Shown: positions 1-5,740 of the stretch, piece after piece
How positions within the stretch are numbered: position 1 is the stretch's first letter
Layout: the number at the start of each line of letters is the position of its first letter
Made by a program: the position numbers and the translations under genes
The notes under the pieces: model-generated
Seen by the model: only the letters and a program-made list of their open reading frames with translations
Told to the model about the DNA's origin: nothing
The model's database searches: none
From: Spirochaetales bacterium
GTDB lineage: Bacteria; Spirochaetota; Spirochaetia; JABEVK01
Direction: 5' to 3'
Length of the DNA stretch: 6,126 bases
Assembly (NCBI GenBank): GCA_013043995.1
Contig: JABEVL010000063.1
Location: 1 to 6,126 of the forward strand

Positions 1-521
1 ACGGCAAAGATGAGGGAACCTGCCCACCACCAAAGGCCGGAGGTCAATCCATTCACACTCACAAACCAGGCAGCGTACAGGGAAATAAGAAACTGCAGAC
101 TGGCCAGGATCAAGCCCGGGTTCCACCGGCGCCGTTTCAAGCCTTCCACAAGGTGCGTCACGCAATTGACGATACTGAAAATGATGAGGGTCAGACCAAA
201 GCCGATATTGAAAGCGACAAGTGCTCCAAAAACGGCAAAGGCAAACCAGACCATCAGAATGTTGATCCAGAAAACCTTCAGATCCGTGAGAGATTCGACA
301 CCCTGCGGAAGTCCATAGACAACGTGGTTGAGGTAGTCCTTGAAGCCTCCCGGCCACAGGTGTTCCTCGGTCTGGTGAAACAGGTAAAGCGGAATGTTGA
401 CCAAGGCCCAAAAGACGGCTTGGTCAGGTCGAAAAAAGGTAAAGAGAAGAGCAGTTGTCAGCACACCCAACACGGGAGCGGCCTTAGCCCAGTTTTGACG
501 CCGGGCTAAAAAATCGATCAT
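1..521 (-). CDS. HXXEE-family integral membrane protein, 3' part outside the window
   Basis: An open frame starts at ATG 521 and runs off the left edge without a stop, giving 173 residues. The start has a GGGGGAGG ribosome site 6 nt upstream. The signature that names the HXXEE family is visible: His49-Gln-Thr-Glu52-Glu53, followed by His54. A second motif fits the family's NxxxH and HxxxG elements: Asn119, His123 and Gly127. Hydrophobic segments at about 15-30, 36-48, 84-118 and 137-157 suggest several membrane helices, with the conserved polar residues near their ends. The family is small and uncharacterised; the conserved His and Glu residues suggest metal binding or membrane-embedded chemistry, which is inference. 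The gene follows the GFA-type gene by 26 nt on the same strand, so the two are probably cotranscribed. Family assignment is fairly firm; function is unknown. Confidence 0.85.
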   Translation of the reverse strand, partial: MIDFLARRQNWAKAAPVLGVLTTALLFTFFRPDQAVFWALVNIPLYLFHQTEEHLWPGGFKDYLNHVVYGLPQGVESLTDLKVFWINILMVWFAFAVFGALVAFNIGFGLTLIIFSIVNCVTHLVEGLKRRRWNPGLILASLQFLISLYAAWFVSVNGLTSGLWWWAGSLIFA

Positions 522-547
522 GAAAAACCTCCCCCTAAAGCTTCAAT

Positions 548-1060
548 TTATCTCCCGAACATCATCTCGAACTTCGCCCTCATGATTTTTCCAATAAACT
601 TTAAGGGAAAACCCGAAAAGCTGGGAATGTCCTGAGGCAGAACCGTCTCCGCGGGCTTATATTTCGTCTGAATGAGCATTTCCACGGCTGGCGCTTGCCC
701 CCGAAACCTGTCCCGGTAGAGGGAAAGCCAATGTCCTTTTTCAAAATCCAAGTACATTCCCGAGTTGCAACAAGCCGCGACAACCCTTTTGGTAAAGGCC
801 TCGCCTTCCACACGGTGTTCCGCCAAGCGTTCGCTGCCCCGAAGGCAGGTCACACGATCTCTCCTGTAAAGGATGTAAGCTGTGCCGCCATCGTGACCCA
901 CCACAGACGGAGCCTGCGGCAGAGACTCGATCTGATGCCCAGCCTTTTGGCAATCATCACAGTAGCAGACGCTCGTCAGAATCGGGTGACCGAAGGCTTG
1001 AAATTCGACGCTTCCGCAAGCGCAGCTTAGGCTCATGCTTTCGGGTGACCGACGCTTCAT
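548..1060 (-). CDS. GFA-type zinc-binding protein (glutathione-dependent formaldehyde-activating enzyme-like fold)
   Basis: The protein has 170 residues. The ATG at 1060 follows AAAGGAG with about 6 nt spacing; Met9 has no comparable site, so the longer start is preferred. The GFA cysteine pattern is present: Cys13-x-Cys15-Gly near the N-terminus and Cys32-x-Cys34-x-x-Cys37 inside a CYCDDCQKAG stretch. In characterised GFA proteins the first pair helps hold a structural zinc and the second trio a catalytic zinc. The later structural CxxC is altered here: Cys97-Cys98 is followed by Asn-Ser-Gly, so one usual ligand is missing. The segment around residues 94-117, with FEKGHWLSLYRDRF, is typical of a subgroup of uncharacterised GFA-like proteins rather than of proven Gfa. 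The C-terminal 45 residues are basic and hydrophobic. Formaldehyde or glutathione chemistry should not be assumed. It is probably the first gene of a unit with the HXXEE membrane protein. Confidence 0.87.
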   Translation of the reverse strand: MKRRSPESMSLSCACGSVEFQAFGHPILTSVCYCDDCQKAGHQIESLPQAPSVVGHDGGTAYILYRRDRVTCLRGSERLAEHRVEGEAFTKRVVAACCNSGMYLDFEKGHWLSLYRDRFRGQAPAVEMLIQTKYKPAETVLPQDIPSFSGFPLKFIGKIMRAKFEMMFGR

Positions 1061-1081
1061 AGCCCACTCCTTTCATCGTTT

Positions 1082-1109
1082 ATTCTCGTTGCCGCTACAA
1101 AATTATCAA
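1082..1109 (-). promoter_or_regulatory. Candidate sigma-70 promoter for the GFA/HXXEE pair
   Basis: Read on the minus strand, TTGATA (1104-1109; 5 of 6 to the -35 consensus) is followed after 16 bp by GAGAAT (1082-1087; 4 of 6 to the -10 consensus). Transcription would start near 1075, leaving a leader of about 15 nt that still contains the AAAGGAG ribosome site. The position, in the 99-bp gap behind the flavodiiron-like gene, fits a separate transcript for the downstream pair. It rests on consensus matching by eye. Confidence 0.35.
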
Positions 1110-1159
1110 ACCTGCAACCGGTGGCGACTTTGGCAGACCCTCTACCGAAGGGTGATTTT

Positions 1160-2275
1160 TTATTTCAGGCTTGAGCCCAGAACCAGCCCTACGTCAAAGG
1201 CGTTTTCAACGTCCAAAAGACCTGAAGGAGCACTCAGCCTTTCCCCCAAGGAATTCAGCACCTCAAAAGCCCCGCTGCCGTTCCAGCCCCAGGCGCGGCC
1301 TCGAACACCCAAGCGGTCCAAACGGTCCAATGCACGTTGCAGACCCATTCTTTGTTCCCCCGTGAGTGGTTCAAAGAAAAACCAGCCTCGAGAACGAAGG
1401 GCTGCCGCGACGACCACCGGCACAGGATCGAGCTCGGGGTCAACCAAGTTCACGTCCGCCCCCCCGGCCTGAACCCCTTCGATGAAGTTCTCAAAGAGTT
1501 CATCGCCCAAGCCGTTTCCTCCAACGACACAAACTTCTTTCAAAGCCGTTCCGCCGGCCCAGCTTTTCCACTGTGCGATCAGGCGCGTTAAGCGTTCTGG
1601 TCCGGCATTCATCACACGGCCAAAGCGCACAGCCACGGCGTTGCAGGCCTTGAGCGCGATGTCCAGCATAAACCCGTCAAACGGGCCGAACGCCGCCCAC
1701 CACAGCCTCGCCTGTTCGTCAAAGAATTCCTGCTCCTCTGTCGGCAAGCCCCTTTCAAGGTAGGAAATATCGCTAACGCCAAAACTTGAAAAAAGGTTTC
1801 CCGTAAAAAATACTCCAGAGGCTTCTTCAAGGGCGCCCCATGAACCGTCGGGCATCCCCAGATCAAAAACCTGCAATTGCCTTCCGTTTCCTAAGGAAAG
1901 AATTTCCCCGGGCGCCATCCGATGCAGTGTCCCCTGGGGTAAATCGGTTTTCTGACCACCTGCGGCGACTTGGGGAGCGAAGCAAGAAATACCCGCAGTC
2001 TGAAATCTTTCTACAAGCTCAAGCGGAGGATGAGGTTCCAGCCACACCACCCGCTGAACGTCGGCCAACGACAGGCCGGCGTCGGCAAGGGCGTCAAGCT
2101 GGTCATCCCACTCCAGATCAGAACCGGTCAAGGGGTCAATCAACGTCCCAGGTGTTCCAGCCACGAACCAGGCGTGCCGGCAAAGACCGTTGGGAATCGG
2201 CAGATCTCCCCACATTCCTTCAAACTCGACGCTCAAACGGGCAATTTCAGGGCGAATCCAGATTTCTGTGTTCAT
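1160..2275 (-). CDS. Degenerate flavodiiron protein (metallo-beta-lactamase-like plus flavodoxin-like domains), probably without a diiron centre
   Basis: The protein has 371 residues, near the usual size of about 400 for the family. The ATG at 2275 has AGGA 7 nt upstream. Residues 1-240 align by landmark with the metallo-beta-lactamase-like domain of FprA/ROO-type flavodiiron proteins. About 247-371 resemble their flavodoxin domain. The family's iron ligands are mostly replaced. HxExDH appears as Trp78-Leu-Glu80-Pro-His82-Pro83, keeping only the Glu. The LHWPD histidine is Gly140 in LGMPD. The SND aspartate is Asn160 in TGN. The SHGP histidine is Ala224 in NAGP. The FMN phosphate loop is changed to GGNGLGD (252-258), although a GWxGSG-like aromatic loop (330-335) remains. 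Flavodiiron proteins reduce O2 or NO; this one probably cannot. It may bind flavin weakly, act as a partner or sense something. It is cytoplasmic, with no signal peptide. The fold is confident; the role is unknown. Confidence 0.8.
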   Translation of the reverse strand: MNTEIWIRPEIARLSVEFEGMWGDLPIPNGLCRHAWFVAGTPGTLIDPLTGSDLEWDDQLDALADAGLSLADVQRVVWLEPHPPLELVERFQTAGISCFAPQVAAGGQKTDLPQGTLHRMAPGEILSLGNGRQLQVFDLGMPDGSWGALEEASGVFFTGNLFSSFGVSDISYLERGLPTEEQEFFDEQARLWWAAFGPFDGFMLDIALKACNAVAVRFGRVMNAGPERLTRLIAQWKSWAGGTALKEVCVVGGNGLGDELFENFIEGVQAGGADVNLVDPELDPVPVVVAAALRSRGWFFFEPLTGEQRMGLQRALDRLDRLGVRGRAWGWNGSGAFEVLNSLGERLSAPSGLLDVENAFDVGLVLGSSLK

Positions 2276-2296
2276 GACTCCATCCTAAAGGATTCG

Positions 2297-2323
2297 GGGG
2301 GCTTCTGTCGAACCCCCATTTTT
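2297..2323 (+). terminator. Hairpin plus T-tract in the gap before the flavodiiron-like gene, terminator-like only on the plus strand
   Basis: GGGGG (2297-2301) pairs with CCCCC (2313-2317), and TTC (2303-2305) pairs with GAA (2310-2312) around a four-base loop, with one bulged C. ATTTTT follows at 2318-2323. This is the shape of an intrinsic terminator for plus-strand transcription, yet all neighbouring genes are on the minus strand. Read in the gene direction, the hairpin lacks a U-tract. It may stop antisense transcription or act as an RNA processing or stability hairpin between the two genes. Confidence 0.45.
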
Positions 2324-2347
2324 CTGGTTTATTCCCTGGCCGAATGC

Positions 2348-3130
2348 CTATTCACTGCCCGAATTGAGGTTGTTCGAAAACCAGGTGACCAGGGCTTTCA
2401 TCCGCGTGTACAACGAGTCATTCTTACTGCGTTCGATGCCGAAAAAGTCGAAAGTTTTCGCGACGGTGATGCCGTACACCAGAACCTTCCCATGAAAAGG
2501 AACCACATAAACCGACGTCAGCAAGTCATGGGGGGAGACCAGGGGGATAAAGCCGTAGTTCAAGCTTGTCAGATTCGTCTGCGTCACCTGGTACCATTCT
2601 GGCTGGCGGCTCCAAGTGTACTGCGAAAAGCTTTCACCCGTTTGCTCTTCCCTTTGGTACATGGGAAAAGTGACGGTGTTCTGCCCTTCGACATAATCCG
2701 GATCGGGCTGGCGGTCGCCTTTGACAAGGGCCCCCACGCGGTAGGCGTTGAAAATAAAGGTTTCCATGCGTTTAAGGGAGTTGGAATAGACCTGAAGCCC
2801 CTTCATCGTCGAGACCGCCGTCATCGCATCAAACAGTTTCTTGGTTTGCGCGCTGGAGCTGCCCAGGTCAGGAACGGGAATAACAAAAAGTGCCTCAGCG
2901 GCCATCGTCGTCTGACGCCCCTGAAACAAGGTTTTAACCGAATCGGCAAAAGGGCTCCCCTTCCACAGCGTCAGATCGGCGGCCTTGTCCGAGAATACTG
3001 TCAGTTCGTTCTTGCTCAAAAGCGTCGCTTTTTGTTCGGGTGTCAACCAACCCAGGTAAGTGTCCAACGAGGTTTGAGCGAACGCACTCCCTCCAAGAAT
3101 CACAAGGACAGCGAAAAATAAAACTCTCAT
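2348..3130 (-). CDS. Exported protein of unknown function, resembling a spirochaete-associated family (DUF6675-like)
   Basis: The protein has 260 residues. I chose ATG 3130 because AAAGGAG lies 5 nt upstream and a clean signal peptide begins there: Met-Arg, a hydrophobic core (residues 3-15) and AFA before Gln19, a signal peptidase I site. The frame stays open upstream to a TTG overlapping the kinase stop, but that extension would bury the signal peptide. The mature part is about 242 residues with no further membrane segment, so it should be periplasmic or secreted. Landmarks include STMKGLQVYS (107-116), an arginine-Met-Glu pair at 121-123, PDPDYVEG (142-149), YGFIPLVSP (192-200), and an aromatic and basic C-terminal half ending in WFSNNL. 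This pattern matches my memory of a family found mainly in spirochaetes; I give that number with limited certainty. It has no recognisable catalytic motif. It lies 80 nt downstream of the kinase and could be part of its regulon. Confidence 0.82.
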   Translation of the reverse strand: MRVLFFAVLVILGGSAFAQTSLDTYLGWLTPEQKATLLSKNELTVFSDKAADLTLWKGSPFADSVKTLFQGRQTTMAAEALFVIPVPDLGSSSAQTKKLFDAMTAVSTMKGLQVYSNSLKRMETFIFNAYRVGALVKGDRQPDPDYVEGQNTVTFPMYQREEQTGESFSQYTWSRQPEWYQVTQTNLTSLNYGFIPLVSPHDLLTSVYVVPFHGKVLVYGITVAKTFDFFGIERSKNDSLYTRMKALVTWFSNNLNSGSE

Positions 3131-3135
3131 GAAAA

Positions 3136-3142
3136 CTCCTTT
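3136..3142 (-). promoter_or_regulatory. Ribosome binding site fixing the start of the exported protein
   Basis: AAAGGAG on the minus strand sits 5 nt before ATG 3130. It decides against the upstream TTG at 3214, which would add 28 residues in front of the signal peptide. Confidence 0.85.
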
Positions 3143-3210
3143 TAGAAAACTCAATCCCTCATTTGGACTTGTGCTTTGGAACAACCGAGTTTTTCCCGCG
3201 GTTACAGAAC

Positions 3211-4566
3211 TCAAGCAACCCGCAACGGCAACCCGGCCGTAAAAATACTCCCCTGACCCAAAATGCTGTCGACCCGGATCGTTCCCCGGTGCAGTTTGAC
3301 AAGACTTTCCACAATTGCCAAGCCCAGGCCGGACCCTTCGCGCGAAGTCTCTCCCTGGAAAAATCTTTCAAAAATACGGGACTGATCCTCCGACGAAATT
3401 CCTATTCCCGTATCCTGAACCTCGACGTAAGCCCAGGATTCCCGCCGATACACCCTTAGGCTGATTTTTCCCTTTTCGGTGAACTTGACGGCATTATGCA
3501 AAAGGTTGACCACCATCGAACTCAAAAGCGTCTCGTCACCCAGGACCTCCAGACCCGGCTCAACGCTCAGCACAAGCTCCAGACCCTGAGCTTGAGTCAA
3601 CGGACGGAAAGTTTCCCCGATACGCAGACAAAGCTCACCCAAGTTGACAGATGTCCCGTTCAGCTCGGGTTCCCCTTCGATTTTGGCCAGGGTCAAAAGA
3701 TGGTTGACCAGGGTTTCCAGACGAAGCACGGCCTGGCTCATGTCGTCAAGGGCCTGCGCGTATTCGGTGAGGGTCCTGGGACGGGCCCGGGTTACGTTGA
3801 GAATCGTGTGCAATATCGCCAAGGGCGTTTTGAACTCGTGCGAGGCGTTTGAAACGAATTCGCGGTAATTCTTAAAGGATTGCTCGATTCGCTCCAGCAT
3901 GGAGTTGAAAGTTCCTGCAAGACGGCCCAGTTCATCGTTTGACGGAGGAAGCTCCAGCCTAGCGGCAAGATTCTCTGTGGAAAATCTCTTCGCCGTCCGT
4001 GTCATCGCATCGATGGGTGACAAAAGCCCTGTCGCCATAAAATATCCCGTGATCGCCGACAAGGGAACAAAAATCACGAGCGACAGCAGGATCGTCCAAA
4101 AAAGCTGGTCCAAGACCGCACTTACGGAGCGCGTCGACTGGGCGACCTGAAGAATCGCCAAAAGCCGACCGGCGTCGGTCACTCCCTCTGTGTAGGCGAT
4201 CCAACTGCCGGAGGTGGACTGGGAAAAAAAAGGGCCCCTAAAAACGTGGGGATCGGGCAATTCGGCGGTCAAAGGGCCGTTCTGCAAGAGCACCCGGCCG
4301 GTTGGATCCAAAAGCCTTTCCGTGAACCCTTCGGGATGGGCACGGGAAGAACTGCCTTCATCCAAACTGTCCGGGGGCGTCAAAATGCCGTTGTCGACGT
4401 CCAGGACTGACACGAGGTGCTGTGCTGTGACGCGTAAAGAATCTTTCAGCGAATCCTGCAAAAACAGGCTCATCGTCACGTAGAGGAACGAGCCCAAAAT
4501 CACAACAGAGACAAAGAACAATGTCGCACCCCTCAGGGCAAAGCGCAATTTCAGCGTGTTTTTCAT
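3211..4566 (-). CDS. Membrane sensor histidine kinase (HAMP, HisKA, HATPase_c)
   Basis: The protein has 451 residues from ATG 4566. A membrane helix at about 11-36 and a second at about 156-180 enclose a roughly 120-residue extracytoplasmic sensor region. That region matches no sensor fold I recognise. A HAMP linker follows at about 180-232. The dimerisation domain carries the H-box SHEFKTP with phosphoacceptor His243. The ATPase domain shows the N-box with Asn358 (NLLHNAVKFT), the G1 box DTGIGI (385-390), the F-box FERFF (399-403) and the G2 box GSGLGLAIV (411-419). All key residues are intact, so an active kinase is expected. Its ATG lies 4 nt after the regulator stop, with no good ribosome site of its own except a GGAGG 14 nt away, so translation is probably coupled to the regulator. 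A TTG at 4626 would extend the frame into the regulator gene and is less likely. The architecture is that of EnvZ/CusS-type kinases; the signal is not evident. Confidence 0.95.
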   Translation of the reverse strand: MKNTLKLRFALRGATLFFVSVVILGSFLYVTMSLFLQDSLKDSLRVTAQHLVSVLDVDNGILTPPDSLDEGSSSRAHPEGFTERLLDPTGRVLLQNGPLTAELPDPHVFRGPFFSQSTSGSWIAYTEGVTDAGRLLAILQVAQSTRSVSAVLDQLFWTILLSLVIFVPLSAITGYFMATGLLSPIDAMTRTAKRFSTENLAARLELPPSNDELGRLAGTFNSMLERIEQSFKNYREFVSNASHEFKTPLAILHTILNVTRARPRTLTEYAQALDDMSQAVLRLETLVNHLLTLAKIEGEPELNGTSVNLGELCLRIGETFRPLTQAQGLELVLSVEPGLEVLGDETLLSSMVVNLLHNAVKFTEKGKISLRVYRRESWAYVEVQDTGIGISSEDQSRIFERFFQGETSREGSGLGLAIVESLVKLHRGTIRVDSILGQGSIFTAGLPLRVA

Positions 4567-4570
4567 TTTG

Positions 4571-5257
4571 TCATGACCGGCCTCCGGGGGCCTGAACACG
4601 GTAGCCGACCCCTCGCACAGTTTCAATCAAGGTTTGACCCCGGCCATCGCCGATCAAGCGGCGCAAGTTCCGGATATGAACGTCCACAACGTTCGACTGG
4701 TGCAGGGTTTCCATGTCCCAGACGTGATCCGCGATCTGGGAACGGCTAAAAACGCGCCCAGGCTGGCTCAGGAGCAATTCCAGGATAGAGAACTCCTTGT
4801 AAGGAAGATCTATTTCAAGGCCCGCGCGTCTCACCCGGTGCGCGGCAGGGTCCAAACTCAGGTCAGCCACCGTCAAAACCCCGGTTTTGGTCACCCCGTT
4901 GCGCCGACGGGTCAGGGCACGCAAGCGTGCTAACAGTTCTTCAAACTCAAACGGCTTGGGCAGATAATCGTCGGCTCCGGCGTCCAGGCCCGAGACACGG
5001 TCTTTCAACGCGTCTCGGGCGGTCAGCATTAAAACGGGAGTCGTCAACCCGCGTTGCCTGAGCCGTCGACAGACCTCAAGACCCCCGATTTGAGGGAGCA
5101 TGAGGTCCAGAATCATCACGTCGTAATCGACGGTTCCCACCCAGTCTAGGGCAGAACGTCCATCCTCCACCGCATCGACAGCCCAGCCATTTTCTTCAAG
5201 GCCTTTTTTGACGTAACCCGCCAGAGCTCGCTCGTCTTCAACCAATAAAACTCTCAA
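4571..5257 (-). CDS. OmpR/PhoB-family response regulator
   Basis: The protein has 228 residues, the usual length. The start is TTG at 5257, preceded by GAGGAG with 7 nt spacing; no in-frame ATG or GTG nearby fits the N-terminal MRVLLVEDE strand. The receiver domain (1-115) has the acidic pair Glu7-Asp8, phosphoacceptor Asp51 in ILDLMLP, Thr79 in MLTA and Lys101 in YLPKPF, all intact. The winged-helix DNA-binding domain (about 125-224) shows LPYKEFSILELLL, the recognition-helix region NVVDVHIRNLRRLIG, and the terminal hairpin TVRGVGYRV. The kinase encoded 4 nt downstream is its evident partner. OmpR-type regulators usually bind direct repeats as dimers and often control their own operon. The neighbouring divergent promoter region and the small secreted protein upstream are therefore natural candidate targets, which is inference. 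It resembles CusR/QseB-like members, but not closely enough to name. Confidence 0.95.
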   Translation of the reverse strand: MRVLLVEDERALAGYVKKGLEENGWAVDAVEDGRSALDWVGTVDYDVMILDLMLPQIGGLEVCRRLRQRGLTTPVLMLTARDALKDRVSGLDAGADDYLPKPFEFEELLARLRALTRRRNGVTKTGVLTVADLSLDPAAHRVRRAGLEIDLPYKEFSILELLLSQPGRVFSRSQIADHVWDMETLHQSNVVDVHIRNLRRLIGDGRGQTLIETVRGVGYRVQAPGGRS

Positions 5258-5264
5258 GCACGCT

Positions 5265-5270
5265 CTCCTC
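5265..5270 (-). promoter_or_regulatory. Ribosome binding site supporting the TTG start of the regulator
   Basis: GAGGAG on the minus strand is 7 nt before TTG 5257. No alternative initiation codon in the correct frame lies at a workable distance, so this site supports TTG initiation. Confidence 0.8.
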
Positions 5271-5300
5271 TTCCTGGTTTTTTTTGCCCCTTGTCAGGAC

Positions 5301-5330
5301 GCCGGCCCGAGGACGGTTCCCAGGGCCGGC
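5301..5330 (-). promoter_or_regulatory. GC-rich stem-loop between the small secreted protein gene and the regulator
   Basis: GCCGGCCC (5301-5308) and GGGCCGGC (5323-5330) form a perfect 8-bp stem with a 14-nt loop, 4 nt after the stop codon of the small gene. In the gene direction no U-tract follows (an A-tract comes about 15 nt later), so it is not a standard intrinsic terminator. It could partly reduce read-through or protect the 3' end of the upstream message, making the small protein more abundant than the regulator. The structure is read directly; the role is inferred. Confidence 0.5.
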
Positions 5331-5334
5331 AGGT

Positions 5335-5568
5335 TTAATCTTCGGTCCCCTCGTCCTTTTGATCCGCGCTCTGCTCCGTCCCGCCCTTGCCCGATTCTTT
5401 TTCTGAATCTGCTTGATTACCAGGAGCTTCACCGGCCTGACCGTTCGCGATAAACCGCCCTCCCATCCATGGAGAAGGGGCGGTGGCCCTCACTCCGTTC
5501 GCTGCAACGCTGCCCCCTGCCAGAAAACCCAAAGTCAACAGGGCCAGAAAAAAAGTTGGAATGCGCAT
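5335..5568 (-). CDS. Small secreted acidic protein preceding the two-component system
   Basis: The protein has 77 residues. ATG 5568 follows a perfect AGGAGG with 5 nt spacing; the frame is open further upstream to a TTG, but no ribosome site supports that. Residues 1-23 form a signal peptide with a hydrophobic core and a GGSVAA cleavage region. The mature part is only about 54 residues. After a short segment with PSPWMGGRF (31-39) comes a tail rich in Glu, Asp, Gln, Lys, Gly and Ser (48-77), with ten acidic and three basic residues. Such a tail is probably disordered. No family is recognised. It lies 77 nt upstream of the regulator in the same orientation, with a stem-loop between. It may be an extracytoplasmic accessory or signal protein for the kinase, comparable in position to small periplasmic modulators of other two-component systems; this is inference. 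It could also be a simple metal- or cation-binding secreted peptide. Confidence 0.75.
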   Translation of the reverse strand: MRIPTFFLALLTLGFLAGGSVAANGVRATAPSPWMGGRFIANGQAGEAPGNQADSEKESGKGGTEQSADQKDEGTED

Positions 5569-5573
5569 GGCAT

Positions 5574-5579
5574 CCTCCT
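5574..5579 (-). promoter_or_regulatory. Ribosome binding site fixing the start of the small secreted protein
   Basis: A consensus AGGAGG on the minus strand ends 5 nt before ATG 5568. It selects this start over the TTG at 5664, which lacks one. Confidence 0.85.
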
Positions 5580-5648
5580 GAAATATTCTATCACCATCCT
5601 GACAGACGGCGGGAATTGCTTCCATGGACAAACTACGCGCCTCAAATG

Positions 5649-5677
5649 AAGTCCCGATGAACAATCCCCGGGGACTT
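5649..5677. promoter_or_regulatory. Inverted repeat in the divergent intergenic region, candidate operator
   Basis: AAGTCCC (5649-5655) and GGGACTT (5671-5677) are perfect inverted arms separated by 15 bp, so their centres are 22 bp apart, about two helical turns. The right arm overlaps a self-complementary TCCCCGGGGA (5665-5674) and touches the predicted -35 box of the lipoprotein gene. A dimeric regulator bound here could repress that gene and also influence the minus-strand unit. OmpR-type regulators more often use direct repeats, so the binder may be another protein. Confidence 0.4.
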
Positions 5678-5704
5678 GGTATTTTTTCGCAAGATTGCTA
5701 ACAT
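5676..5704 (+). promoter_or_regulatory. Candidate sigma-70 promoter for the lipoprotein gene
   Basis: TTGGTA (5676-5681) and TAACAT (5699-5704) are separated by 17 bp, with four of six consensus matches each. A T-rich stretch starts the spacer. The start point would be near 5711, giving a leader of about 30 nt with GAGG before the ATG. No competing pair this good was seen on the plus strand in the gap. Confidence 0.4.
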
Positions 5705-5740
5705 CAGCCGACTCCAAGATCTACAGGAAATGAGGTTGAC

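Noticed and set aside
1313..1332. Short tandem repeat CGGTCCAA twice
   Set aside because: It lies inside the flavodiiron-like gene and simply encodes a repeated Leu-Asp-Arg in a helix.
2282..2293. Near-palindrome ATCCT-AA-AGGAT before the flavodiiron-like gene
   Set aside because: It is short and overlaps the ribosome binding site, whose AGGA explains half of it. No matching copy was seen elsewhere in the window.
1970..3121. A 383-codon open frame on the plus strand, antisense to the flavodiiron-like and exported protein genes
   Set aside because: It crosses two well-supported minus-strand genes and their gap. Its translation is rich in Arg, Gln and His with no recognisable domain or signal, as expected of a reverse-frame shadow.
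3131..3210. Possible terminator after the kinase (AACCG and CGGTT arms around a GC-rich loop)
   Set aside because: The stem is only 5 bp and no U-tract follows in the gene direction, so it does not separate the kinase from the exported protein gene convincingly.
5585..5593. Extended -10-like TGATAGAAT on the minus strand upstream of the small secreted protein
   Set aside because: The start point would fall inside the AGGAGG ribosome site and no acceptable -35 lies at the right distance. The real promoter of the signalling unit was not found.
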